DNA of 39,276 nt from Streptomyces longispororuber (GTDB lineage: Bacteria > Actinomycetota > Actinomycetes > Streptomycetales > Streptomycetaceae), in NCBI RefSeq assembly GCF_024448165.1, contig NZ_JAMOLN010000085.1, positions 1 through 39,276 of the forward strand, given 5' to 3'. Positions within the stretch are counted from its first letter, which is position 1. Each line of letters opens with the position of its first letter. Below are positions 6,278-14,047 of this stretch, piece by piece. Position numbers and translations under genes: made by a program. The notes beneath the pieces are model-generated. The model searched no databases. It saw nothing but the letters and a program-made list of their open reading frames with translations, and had not been told where the DNA came from.

Positions 6278-7474
6278 GTGACCGTAGACAGTGCTGACAG
6301 CACTGCCGCTGCGCAGAAGGCACAGCCGCCGCGCAAGCGGGCCGCTGCGAAGAAGTCTGCGAAGAAGTCCCCCGGCAAGACCGCCGCGGCGAGCGGGACC
6401 GAGCAGCTGGTCCAGCTCCTGACCCCCGAGGGTGAGCGGGTCAAGAGCGCCGAGTACGACAAGTACGTCACCGACATCACCGACGACGCCCTGCGCGACC
6501 TGTACCGCGACATGGTGATGGCCCGCCGCTTCGACGCCGAGGCCGTCACGCTGCAGCGCCAGGGCGAGCTGGGTCTGTGGCCCTCGCTGCTCGGCCAGGA
6601 GGCCGCCCAGGTCGGTTCCGGCCGCGCCACCCGCGACGACGACTACGTCTTCCCGACCTACCGCGAGCACGGCGTCGCCTGGTGCCGCGGCGTCGACCCG
6701 ACGAACCTGCTCGGCATGTTCCGCGGCGTGAACAACGGCGGCTGGGACCCGAACACCAACAACTTCCACCTGTACACGATCGTCATCGGCTCGCAGACCC
6801 TGCACGCCACCGGCTACGCGATGGGCGTCGCCAAGGACGGCGCGGACAGCGCGGTGATCGCGTACTTCGGTGACGGCGCCAGCAGCCAGGGCGACGTCGC
6901 GGAGTCCTTCACGTTCTCCGCGGTCTACAACGCCCCGGTCGTGTTCTTCTGCCAGAACAACCAGTGGGCGATCTCCGAGCCGACCGAGAAGCAGACCCGC
7001 GTGCCGCTCTACCAGCGCGCGCAGGGCTACGGCTTCCCCGGCGTGCGGGTGGACGGCAACGACGTGCTGGCCGTGCTCGCCGTGACCCGGTGGGCGCTGC
7101 AGCGGGCGCGCGACGGCGAGGGCCCGACCCTCGTCGAGGCGTTCACGTACCGGATGGGCGCGCACACCACCTCCGACGACCCGACGAAGTACCGGGCCGA
7201 CGAGGAGCGCGCCTCCTGGGAGGCGAAGGACCCGATCCTGCGCCTGCGCACGTACCTGGAGACCCACACGGACACCGACGCCGCGTTCTTCACGGACCTC
7301 GACGCCGAGAGCGAGACGCTGGGCAAGCGGGTGCGCGAGGCCGTGCGCGCCATGCCCGACCCGGACCGGATGGCGATGTTCGAGAACGCGTACGCGGACG
7401 GACACGCGCTCGTCGACGAGGAGCGTGCCCAATTCGCCGCATACCAGGCGTCGTTCGCGGACGGGGAGGTCTGA
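6278..7474 (+). CDS. bkdA: 2-oxoacid (branched-chain) dehydrogenase E1 alpha subunit
   Basis: The 398-residue product is the thiamine-diphosphate E1 alpha subunit, which with E1 beta decarboxylates a branched 2-oxoacid and passes the acyl group to lipoyl-E2. The cofactor motif is clear: GDG at 198-200 (YFGDGASSQGD) and the paired NN at 227-228 (FFCQNNQWAIS). The phosphorylation-loop-like segment YRMGAHTTSDDPTKYR (about 291-306) is also typical. GTG 6278 is chosen because GGAGG lies 7 bases upstream. Unusually, residues 14-38 form a Lys/Ala/Pro-rich basic extension (KRAAAKKSAKK) before the catalytic core. It heads a tight operon with bkdB (5-bp gap) and bkdC. Pyruvate as substrate cannot be excluded; I recall the equivalent S. 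coelicolor operon being named bkd. No E3 gene is present, so a shared lipoamide dehydrogenase is expected elsewhere. Confidence 0.9.
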   Translation: MTVDSADSTAAAQKAQPPRKRAAAKKSAKKSPGKTAAASGTEQLVQLLTPEGERVKSAEYDKYVTDITDDALRDLYRDMVMARRFDAEAVTLQRQGELGLWPSLLGQEAAQVGSGRATRDDDYVFPTYREHGVAWCRGVDPTNLLGMFRGVNNGGWDPNTNNFHLYTIVIGSQTLHATGYAMGVAKDGADSAVIAYFGDGASSQGDVAESFTFSAVYNAPVVFFCQNNQWAISEPTEKQTRVPLYQRAQGYGFPGVRVDGNDVLAVLAVTRWALQRARDGEGPTLVEAFTYRMGAHTTSDDPTKYRADEERASWEAKDPILRLRTYLETHTDTDAAFFTDLDAESETLGKRVREAVRAMPDPDRMAMFENAYADGHALVDEERAQFAAYQASFADGEV

Positions 7475-7479
7475 GCACC

Positions 7480-8460
7480 ATGGCTGTACAGAAGCTTCCG
7501 ATCGCCAAGGCGATCAACGAGTCGCTGCGCACGGCGCTCGACAACGACCCGAAGGTCCTCGTCATGGGCGAGGACGTCGGCAAGCTCGGCGGCGTCTTCC
7601 GCGTCACCGACGGCCTGCAGAAGGACTTCGGCGAGGACCGGGTCATCGACACCCCGCTCGCCGAGTCCGGCATCGTCGGCACCGCGATCGGCCTGGCCCT
7701 GCGCGGCTACCGCCCGGTCGTGGAGATCCAGTTCGACGGTTTCGTCTTCCCCGCGTACGACCAGATCGTCACGCAGCTCGCCAAGATGCACGCGCGTGCG
7801 CTCGGCAAGGTCAAGGTGCCCGTCGTCGTGCGCATCCCGTACGGCGGCGGCATCGGCGCGGTCGAGCACCACAGCGAGTCGCCCGAGGCGCTGTTCGCGC
7901 ACGTCGCGGGTCTGAAGGTGGTCACGCCCTCCAACTCCAGCGACGCCTACTGGATGCTCCAGCAGGCGATCCAGAGCGACGACCCGGTGATCTTCTTCGA
8001 GCCGAAGCGGCGCTACTGGGACAAGGGCGAGGTCGACACCGACGCCGTCCCCGGCGACCTGCACAAGGCCGTCGTGGCGAAGGAGGGCACGGACCTCACC
8101 CTCGTCGCGTACGGGCCCATGGTGAAGGTCTGCCTGGAGGCCGCCGCGGCCGCCCAGGAGGAGGGCAAGTCCCTCGAGGTCCTCGACCTGCGCTCGATCT
8201 CGCCGATGGACTTCGACGCCGTGCAGAAGTCGGTGGAGAAGACGCGGCGGCTCGTCGTCGTGCACGAGGCCCCGGTCTTCCTCGGCTCCGGAGCGGAGCT
8301 GGCGGCCCGGATCACCGAGCGGTGCTTCTACCACCTGGAGGCGCCCGTACTGCGGGTCGGCGGCTACCACGCCCCGTACCCGCCGGCGCGTCTGGAGGAC
8401 GAGTACCTGCCGGGCCTCGACCGGGTGCTCGATGCCGTCGACCGCTCGCTGGCGTACTGA
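7480..8460 (+). CDS. bkdB: 2-oxoacid (branched-chain) dehydrogenase E1 beta subunit
   Basis: The 326-residue product is a full-length E1 beta subunit, partner of the preceding gene in an alpha2beta2 heterotetramer. Recognisable segments are VMGEDVGKLGGVFRVTDGL, the TPP-contacting DTPLAESGIVGTAIGLALRG, EIQFDGFVFPAYDQI, and RIPYGGGIGAVEHHSESPEA with the catalytic-region histidine pair. The C-terminal transketolase domain has LRSISPMDFDAV and a HEAPVFLGSGAELAARI segment. The start ATG follows the bkdA stop by five bases and has GGGGAGG about 10 bases upstream, inside the end of bkdA, so the two are likely translated together. Length and motifs are ordinary, with no sign of damage. Confidence 0.93.
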   Translation: MAVQKLPIAKAINESLRTALDNDPKVLVMGEDVGKLGGVFRVTDGLQKDFGEDRVIDTPLAESGIVGTAIGLALRGYRPVVEIQFDGFVFPAYDQIVTQLAKMHARALGKVKVPVVVRIPYGGGIGAVEHHSESPEALFAHVAGLKVVTPSNSSDAYWMLQQAIQSDDPVIFFEPKRRYWDKGEVDTDAVPGDLHKAVVAKEGTDLTLVAYGPMVKVCLEAAAAAQEEGKSLEVLDLRSISPMDFDAVQKSVEKTRRLVVVHEAPVFLGSGAELAARITERCFYHLEAPVLRVGGYHAPYPPARLEDEYLPGLDRVLDAVDRSLAY

Positions 8461-8473
8461 GGAGGGCTGCACC

Positions 8474-9823
8474 ATGGCTCGTGAGTTCAAGATGCCCGAC
8501 GTGGGCGAAGGCCTGACCGAGGCCGAGATCCTCAAGTGGTACGTCCAGCCCGGCGACTCCGTCACGGACGGGCAGGTCGTGTGCGAGGTGGAGACGGCCA
8601 AGGCGGCCGTCGAGCTGCCCATCCCGTTCGACGGGGTGGTCAAGGAACTGCTGTTCCCCGAGGGCACGACCGTCGACGTCGGCCAGGTGATCATCTCCGT
8701 GGACGTGGCGGGCGACGAGCCCGCCGCCGCGCCGGTCGTCGCGGCCGAGCCGGAGCCCGAGGCGGCGGAGGCGGCCCCGAGCGGGCGGCAGCCCGTGCTC
8801 GTCGGCTACGGCGTCGCCGAGTCGTCGACCAAGCGGCGGGCCCGCAAGGGCGCCGACACCCCGGTCGCGGCCAACGGCACGGCCACCGTCGTGGCCGACC
8901 GGCGGCCGCTCGCCAAGCCGCCCGTGCGCAAGCTCGCCAAGGACCTCGGCGTCGACCTCGCCACCGTGATCCCGTCGAACCCCGACGGCATCATCACGCG
9001 CGAGGACGTGCACGCCGCCGTGGCCCCCGCCCCGGCGGCGGCACCGGCCGTGGAGGTCCCCGCGCAGGCCGCTCCGGCCCCGGCGCCGGCCGCCGTCGTC
9101 TCGTACGACGCGGTCCGCGAGACCCGGGTCCCGGTCAAGGGCGTCCGCAAGGCGACGGCGCAGGCGATGATCGGCTCCGCGTTCACCGCGCCGCACGTCA
9201 CGGAGTTCGTGACGGTCGACGTGACGCGCACGATGAAGCTCGTCGAGGAGCTCAAGGCCGACAAGGACATGCAGGGGCTGCGGGTCAATCCGCTGCTGCT
9301 CGTCGCCAAGGCGCTGCTCGTCGCGATCAAGCGCAACCCCGAGATCAGCGCGTCGTGGGACGAGGGCCAGGACGGCAAGGCCGAGATCGTCCGGAAGCAC
9401 TACGTGAACCTGGGCATCGCGGCGGCCACGCCGCGCGGTCTGATCGTGCCGAACATCAAGGACGCCCACGCCAAGACGCTGCCCGAGCTGGCGTCCGCGC
9501 TGGGCGAGCTGGTGACCACGGCGCGGGAGGGCAAGACGTCTCCCGCGGCCATGCAGGGCGGCACGGTGACCATCACGAACGTCGGCGTCTTCGGCGTCGA
9601 CACGGGTACGCCGATCCTGAACCCGGGCGAGTCCGCGATCCTCGCGGTCGGGGCGATCAAGCCGCAGCCGTGGGTGCACAAGGGCAAGGTCAAGCCGCGG
9701 ATGGTCACGACGCTCGCGCTGTCCTTCGATCACCGGCTGGTGGACGGGGAGCTGGGCTCCAAGGTGCTGGCCGATGTGGCGGCGGTCCTGGAGCGGCCGA
9801 AGCGCCTGATCACCTGGAGCTGA
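8474..9823 (+). CDS. bkdC: Lipoyl dihydrolipoamide acyltransferase (E2)
   Basis: The 449-residue E2 core carries, in order, one lipoyl domain (1-78; lipoylated Lys43 in VETAKAAVEL), an acidic Ala/Glu/Pro linker, a peripheral-subunit binding domain (about 145-180; PPVRKLAKDLGVDL...GIITREDV), an Ala/Pro-rich flexible linker (182-208), and the acyltransferase domain (about 215-449) with the catalytic DHRLVDG near 419-425 (His420). It transfers the acyl group from lipoamide to CoA. In streptomycetes the branched-chain products prime iso/anteiso fatty acids and feed polyketide pathways. GAGGAGGG lies 8 bases before the ATG, overlapping the bkdB stop. A pair of hairpins after the stop ends the operon. 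Confidence 0.93.
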   Translation: MAREFKMPDVGEGLTEAEILKWYVQPGDSVTDGQVVCEVETAKAAVELPIPFDGVVKELLFPEGTTVDVGQVIISVDVAGDEPAAAPVVAAEPEPEAAEAAPSGRQPVLVGYGVAESSTKRRARKGADTPVAANGTATVVADRRPLAKPPVRKLAKDLGVDLATVIPSNPDGIITREDVHAAVAPAPAAAPAVEVPAQAAPAPAPAAVVSYDAVRETRVPVKGVRKATAQAMIGSAFTAPHVTEFVTVDVTRTMKLVEELKADKDMQGLRVNPLLLVAKALLVAIKRNPEISASWDEGQDGKAEIVRKHYVNLGIAAATPRGLIVPNIKDAHAKTLPELASALGELVTTAREGKTSPAAMQGGTVTITNVGVFGVDTGTPILNPGESAILAVGAIKPQPWVHKGKVKPRMVTTLALSFDHRLVDGELGSKVLADVAAVLERPKRLITWS

Positions 9824-9838
9824 CCGCTTCGTGGGCGA

Positions 9839-9892
9839 CTGCGCGACCGGCTGTGGCCGGTCGCGCAGGTCCCCGCGCCCCTGACGGGGCGC
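9839..9892. terminator. Two hairpins closing bkdABC (dispersed streptomycete repeat type)
   Basis: The first hairpin has a perfect 12-bp stem (9839-9850 with 9857-9868) and a 6-base loop. The second has a 7-bp stem (9875-9881 with 9886-9892) and a tgac loop. They fill the 81-bp gap between convergent bkdC and the DD-transpeptidase gene. The string tccccgcgcccctgacgggg resembles an intergenic element I recall as frequent in Streptomyces genomes. Confidence 0.75.
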
Positions 9893-9904
9893 CTGTCCTC
9901 AGGT

Positions 9905-10783
9905 CTACTTCTTGAAGCCGTAGTCCATGAGCTTCTTCGCGTCGCTCGTCCGCGCGTTCACGGACGTCGACTTGAGGACCGTGCCGATCACGGTCTTGCC
10001 GTTGCGCGTGGCCGCGAAGACCAGGCAGTAGCCGGCCTCCGGACCCGAGCCCGTCTTCACGCCGATGGTGCCGGTGTACGAGCCGAGCAGGGTGTTCGTG
10101 TTCGACCACGACATGTAGCGGTAGCCGCCGGACTTCGTCGTGACCTTCTGCTTCGTCGACTTGGTCTTCACGACCGAGCGGAACGTGGAGTTCTTCATCG
10201 CCGACGAGGCGATCTTCGTCAGGTCGCGCGGCGTCGAGTAGTTCGAACCCTTGCCGATGCCGTCGAACGAGTCGAAGTGGGTGTTCTTCAGCCCCATGTC
10301 CGTCGCGGCCTTGTTCATCTTGCCGATGAAGGACTTCACGCGGGCGGCGCGCGTGGTGCCGGAGCCGAACTTGTCCGCGAGCGCGTACGCGGCGTCGCAG
10401 CCCGACGGCAGCATCAGGCCGTACAGGAGCTGGCGGACGGTCACCTTGTCGCCGACGATCAGCCGGGCCGACGAGGCGTTGTTCTTGACGATGTAGTCGC
10501 TGTACGCCTTCTGGACGGTGACCTTCGAGTCCAGGTTCAGGTTCTTCTGGGCCAGCACCACCTTGGCGGTCATGATCTTGGTGGTGGAGCCGGTCGACCG
10601 GCGGGTGTCCGCGGCCTTGGTGAACAGGCTCGCGCCCGTCCCGTTGTTCATCACGTAGCCGCCCGCCGCGGCGATCGTGGGCTTGGCCGGCGCGGTCGCG
10701 GCCTGTGCGGAGGTGGTCAGCGCTCCGCTGGTGAGCACGGTTCCCGCGACGAGAACAGCGATGCCCGTTATGCGAGTTTTCAA
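9905..10783 (-). CDS. Secreted K15-type D-alanyl-D-alanine transpeptidase/carboxypeptidase (S11 family)
   Basis: The 292-residue product is a low-molecular-weight penicillin-binding protein. Residues 1-28 are a signal peptide ending SAQA. Active-site motifs are Ser66-T-T-Lys69, Ser127-Gly-Cys129 and Lys243-Thr-Gly245. The second motif has Cys where most family members have Asn, the signature of the Streptomyces K15 DD-transpeptidase, which favours transpeptidation over hydrolysis. There is no C-terminal membrane anchor domain; the protein stops soon after the catalytic fold. TTG 10783 is chosen because GGAGCG lies six bases upstream and gives a clean signal peptide; ATG 10819 would add 12 residues but has no ribosome site. 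It acts outside the membrane on peptidoglycan stem peptides. It is convergent with bkdC and divergent from the GntR gene. Confidence 0.88.
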   Translation of the reverse strand: MKTRITGIAVLVAGTVLTSGALTTSAQAATAPAKPTIAAAGGYVMNNGTGASLFTKAADTRRSTGSTTKIMTAKVVLAQKNLNLDSKVTVQKAYSDYIVKNNASSARLIVGDKVTVRQLLYGLMLPSGCDAAYALADKFGSGTTRAARVKSFIGKMNKAATDMGLKNTHFDSFDGIGKGSNYSTPRDLTKIASSAMKNSTFRSVVKTKSTKQKVTTKSGGYRYMSWSNTNTLLGSYTGTIGVKTGSGPEAGYCLVFAATRNGKTVIGTVLKSTSVNARTSDAKKLMDYGFKK

Positions 10784-10958
10784 GGTGGACGCTCCAAATG
10801 CCCCTATAGCGCGCCCCATTGGGGAGATCGCGCATGGATGAGACTCATGGGGTGGCCGCATGGTTGCGCTCTGCGGGCGGAGTTGACGCGGAGAGTTGTG
10901 GGGCGGTCCCGGAGCGTCCGCATCATGGACGCGGATCATCTTGCGTACGTGTTGTATC

Positions 10959-10964
10959 TATGAT
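10959..10964 (+). promoter_or_regulatory. Candidate -10 box for a leaderless GntR-gene transcript
   Basis: TATGAT is a near-consensus -10 box ending six bases before the ATG at 10971, which would place transcription start on the A of the start codon. No Shine-Dalgarno sequence lies before the ATG. There is no good -35 at 17-18 bases; TTGCGT at 10941 is too close (12 bases), so an activator or extended -10 would be needed. Confidence 0.5.
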
Positions 10965-10970
10965 GTGCGC

Positions 10971-11624
10971 ATGTCCTCGACCGTCACAGAGAAGCGCCCC
11001 CCTGCCGCCGAGCGCGTCTACGAACACGTCAAGCGCGGCGTCCTCGAACGCCGTTACGAGGGGGGCACGTTGCTCACCGAGGGCGAGCTCGCCGAGGCCG
11101 TCGGCGTCTCCCGCACCCCGGTGCGCGAGGCGCTGCTCAAGCTGGAGGTCGAGGGACTGCTGCGGCTCTACCCGAAGAAGGGCGCCCTCGTGCTGCCCGT
11201 CTCCGCGCAGGAGATCGCCGACGTGGTGGAGACCCGGCTGCTCGTCGAGGAGCACGCGGTGCGCAAGGCCGTGCCCGCGCCGCCCCGGCTGATCGAGCGC
11301 CTCACCGAGCTCCTGGAGCTCCAGCGGGCCCAGGTCGCCGCCGGTGACCTGGCGGAGGCCGCCGCGACCGACCGCTGCTTCCACGCGGAGATCGTGCGCA
11401 GCGCGGGCAACGCGATCCTCTCCCGCCTCTACGACCAGATGCGCGACCGGCAGCTGCGGATGGGCGTCGTCGTGATGCAGGCCCACCCCGACCGGACCGC
11501 GAAGACCCTCGCGGAGCACGAGGAGATCCTCGACGCGCTGCGGGCCGAGGACGTGACGGCGGCCGTCGCCGTGGTGAAGCGGCACGTGGCGCGGGTGCGG
11601 AACCTGGCGCGGGGTGAGGTGTGA
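10971..11624 (+). CDS. GntR family regulator, FadR-type with FCD domain
   Basis: The 217-residue product has an N-terminal winged helix (about 10-78; LTEGELAEAVGVSRTPVREALLKLEVEGLL is the canonical GntR recognition region) and a C-terminal all-helical FCD effector domain (about 83-212). The FCD metal ligands are present: Asp134, His138, His183 and His205, so a carboxylate ligand held through a bound metal is likely. The stop codon overlaps the start of the MFS transporter gene (TGATG), so the two are translated together and the regulator probably controls this exporter in response to its substrate or a related acid. The gene seems leaderless: no ribosome site precedes ATG 10971 and a TATGAT box sits at the right distance. 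The ligand is unknown. Confidence 0.9.
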   Translation: MSSTVTEKRPPAAERVYEHVKRGVLERRYEGGTLLTEGELAEAVGVSRTPVREALLKLEVEGLLRLYPKKGALVLPVSAQEIADVVETRLLVEEHAVRKAVPAPPRLIERLTELLELQRAQVAAGDLAEAAATDRCFHAEIVRSAGNAILSRLYDQMRDRQLRMGVVVMQAHPDRTAKTLAEHEEILDALRAEDVTAAVAVVKRHVARVRNLARGEV

Positions 11625-12958
11625 TGAGTTCCGCCTCGTCCGCCTCGTCCGCCTCGTCCGGGGCCGCCGTCACGCTGCCCGGCGATCCGCCCGGCGGCCG
11701 GCGGGCCGTCGCCGTCTGGTCGATCGGCGTCGCCGTCTACTTCGTCGCCGTCATCTTCCGTACGTCCCTCGGGGTCGCCGGACTCGACGCCGTCGAGCGG
11801 TTCCACATCAACGCGTCGGCGCTCTCCACGTTCTCGATCCTGCAGCTGCTCGTGTACGCGGGCATGCAGATACCCGTCGGCCTGATGGTCGACCGGCTCG
11901 GCACGAAGAAGGTGCTCACGCTCGGCGTGGTCCTCTTCACCGCCGGGCAGCTGGGCTTCGCGTTCTCGTCGTCGTACGGCATGGCGCTGGCCTCGCGCGC
12001 GCTGCTCGGCTGCGGTGACGCCATGACGTTCATCAGCGTGCTGCGGCTCGGCACGCGGTGGTTCCCCGCGCGGCGCGGGCCGCTGGTCGCGCAGTTGGCG
12101 GGTCTGGTCGGCATGGCGGGGAACCTGATCTCGACCCTGGTGCTGGCGCGGCTGCTGCACGGTGTCGGGTGGGAGGCGGCGTTCGCGGGCAGCGCGGGTC
12201 TCGGCGTCCTCGTACTGGTCCTGATGCTGCTCTTCCTGAAGGACCACCCCGAGGGGCACGAGCCGGCGCCGATGCCGGCCGCGCACAAGGGGCCCGCGTT
12301 CGTGCGGGCGCAGATCGCGGCGTCGTGGCGGGAGCCGGGGACGCGGCTCGGACTGTGGGTGCACTTCACGACGCAGTTCCCGGCGATGGTGTTCCTGCTG
12401 CTGTGGGGGCTGCCGTTCCTCGTCGAGGCGCAGGGGCTCTCGCGGGGGACCGCGGGGGAGCTGCTGACGCTCGTGGTGCTGTCGAACATGGTGGTGGGCC
12501 TGGTGTACGGGCAGGTGGTGGCGCGGCATCACGCGGCGCGGCTGCCGCTGGCGCTCGGCACGGTCGGGACGACGGCCGTGCTGTGGGCGCTGCCCATGGT
12601 GTGGCCGGGGCGGTCGCCGATGTGGCTGCTGCTGGTGATGTGTGTGGTGCTGGGGGCGTGCGGGCCCGCGTCGATGATCGGGTTCGACTTCGCCCGGCCG
12701 GCGAATCCGCCGGAGCGGCAGGGGACGGGGTCCGGGATCGTCAACATGGGCGGGTTCGTGGCCTCGATGACGACGCTGCTGGCGGTGGGCGTCCTGCTGG
12801 ACGCCACCGGGGACAACTACCGCGTGGCGTTCTCCGCGGTGTTCGTGCTGCAGGCGCTGGGGGTCAGCCAGATCCTGCGCCTCCGCAAGCGAGCGGCTCG
12901 CGCCGAGCGTGAGCGGCTGGTGGCATCCCGGGTGACGTCGGTCCACGTCCCTGCGTGA
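11624..12958 (+). CDS. Major facilitator superfamily transporter
   Basis: The 444-residue product has about twelve hydrophobic segments in two halves separated by a hydrophilic loop around residues 205-235, the standard MFS layout. The loop motif between helices 2 and 3 reads GLMVDRLGTKKVL, matching the family's GxLxDRxGRRxxL signature. The N-terminus has a Ser/Ala repeat (SSASSASSASSG) from a short codon repeat. It starts at ATG 11624, sharing one base with the GntR stop; GTG 11621 would also be possible. The pairing with an FCD regulator suggests uptake or export of a small organic acid. The nearby mycothiol-dependent gene faces the other way. Substrate unknown. Confidence 0.88.
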   Translation: MSSASSASSASSGAAVTLPGDPPGGRRAVAVWSIGVAVYFVAVIFRTSLGVAGLDAVERFHINASALSTFSILQLLVYAGMQIPVGLMVDRLGTKKVLTLGVVLFTAGQLGFAFSSSYGMALASRALLGCGDAMTFISVLRLGTRWFPARRGPLVAQLAGLVGMAGNLISTLVLARLLHGVGWEAAFAGSAGLGVLVLVLMLLFLKDHPEGHEPAPMPAAHKGPAFVRAQIAASWREPGTRLGLWVHFTTQFPAMVFLLLWGLPFLVEAQGLSRGTAGELLTLVVLSNMVVGLVYGQVVARHHAARLPLALGTVGTTAVLWALPMVWPGRSPMWLLLVMCVVLGACGPASMIGFDFARPANPPERQGTGSGIVNMGGFVASMTTLLAVGVLLDATGDNYRVAFSAVFVLQALGVSQILRLRKRAARAERERLVASRVTSVHVPA

Positions 12959-13053
12959 TCCGTACCGCGGGGAACGGCGCGACCAGCCCTCACCGGCCCG
13001 CGGTCGGCAGCGGGGAACAGTACGCAGACGCGCCCCCGCCACCGGCGCCGGTG
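12959..13053. terminator. Convergent intergenic segment with inverted repeats (terminator/dispersed repeat)
   Basis: ACCGCGGG (12964-12971) pairs with CCCGCGGT (12997-13004), and a 12-bp palindrome ACCGGCGCCGGT lies at 13041-13052. The string gcggggaac-ggcgcgaccagcc resembles, in the opposite orientation, the element after bkdC. It separates two convergent genes and probably ends both transcripts. Confidence 0.5.
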
Positions 13054-13878
13054 TCAGGGCGTCACGGTCAGGGAGTGGAGGATCGCCGACGCCAGGTCCG
13101 CGTCGCCCTCCGTCTTGATCCGGTCCGCCACCGCCTCGGGCGTGACCCGGCCGCACGAGAGCCGCACGTACGTCTCCCAGTCCAGCGCCAGCGTCGCCGC
13201 GGGCCCGAGCGACGGCGCCCCGTCGATCGTGCCCTTGCCCTCCGCGTCGATCCGCACCGTCCGCAGGAACTCGACGGGCCCGTGCACGTCGAACACGACG
13301 GCCGACCCCGCCGGCGCCCCCGCGTCCTTCGCGACGATCTTGGGCAGGACGGCGAGCAGCATGTCCCGGGTGACGTACGCGCCGGGCGAGTCGAGGTTGC
13401 CCGGCCTGCCGAGGGCCTGGCGGAGGTCCTGCTCGTGCGCCCAGATGTCGAACGCCCGCCTGCGCATGGCGAATTCGAGGGTCTCCTCGACGGCCCGCGG
13501 CCCGCGCACGATGGTCGACGGCTCCCGCGTCTCGTTCCGCAGCTGACGCGACCGGCGGATGATCGTGTACTCCAGCTCGGAGACCATCTCCGGCGCCGTG
13601 TGGTGGCGGCGGACGTCGACCTGGATCTCCTGGTACCGCTGTGACTCGTTCTGCACGTGGTACAGGTCGCGGGGCAGCGTGTGGATGGGACGGGGGTCGC
13701 CGAGCATCTCGCAGTCCGTGCCGATCACATGGGACACGACGTCGCGGACCGACCAGCCGGGGCACGGTGTCGCCCGGTTCCACTCGCCCTCCACGAGCGG
13801 TGTGACCAGCTCGGATATCGCTTCCACGGAGTGGGTCCAGGCATCGGCGTAGGACTGAAGGCTGGGGTGGAGACTCAC
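13054..13878 (-). CDS. Maleylpyruvate isomerase family mycothiol-dependent protein
   Basis: The 274-residue product has the DinB/MDMPI helical bundle at its N-terminus: WSVRDVVSHV with His50, and a later RRRAFDIWAHEQDLRQAL helix supplying His148 and acidic partners, matching the metal-binding HxxxD-type set of mycothiol-dependent enzymes. A C-terminal domain (about 190-274; VFDVHGPVEFLRTVRI...LALDWETYVRLSCGR) resembles the sterol-carrier-like cap often fused to it. Members use mycothiol, the actinobacterial thiol, for isomerisation or detoxification; the substrate here is unknown. GTG 13878 is chosen because the family homology begins there and GAGGGG lies about 11 bases upstream. Longer in-frame starts extend to 14097 but would overlap the divergent promoter region. 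Confidence 0.85.
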   Translation of the reverse strand: MSLHPSLQSYADAWTHSVEAISELVTPLVEGEWNRATPCPGWSVRDVVSHVIGTDCEMLGDPRPIHTLPRDLYHVQNESQRYQEIQVDVRRHHTAPEMVSELEYTIIRRSRQLRNETREPSTIVRGPRAVEETLEFAMRRRAFDIWAHEQDLRQALGRPGNLDSPGAYVTRDMLLAVLPKIVAKDAGAPAGSAVVFDVHGPVEFLRTVRIDAEGKGTIDGAPSLGPAATLALDWETYVRLSCGRVTPEAVADRIKTEGDADLASAILHSLTVTP

Positions 13879-14047
13879 GGAAGGGGACCCCTCGAGCGGT
13901 TGTGACGCGGTCGGTGAAGTAGGCGGCGGGCGCAGGCGGCGGGTGTCTTGAGAGGCTAAGTTACGCTGCCCGCAAGCACCCCGGCAGTGCTTTCGTGTGA
14001 CGATCGTAGGCCCGTGTTGACGGCTCGAATGCCAGGACGGTGGTAGT

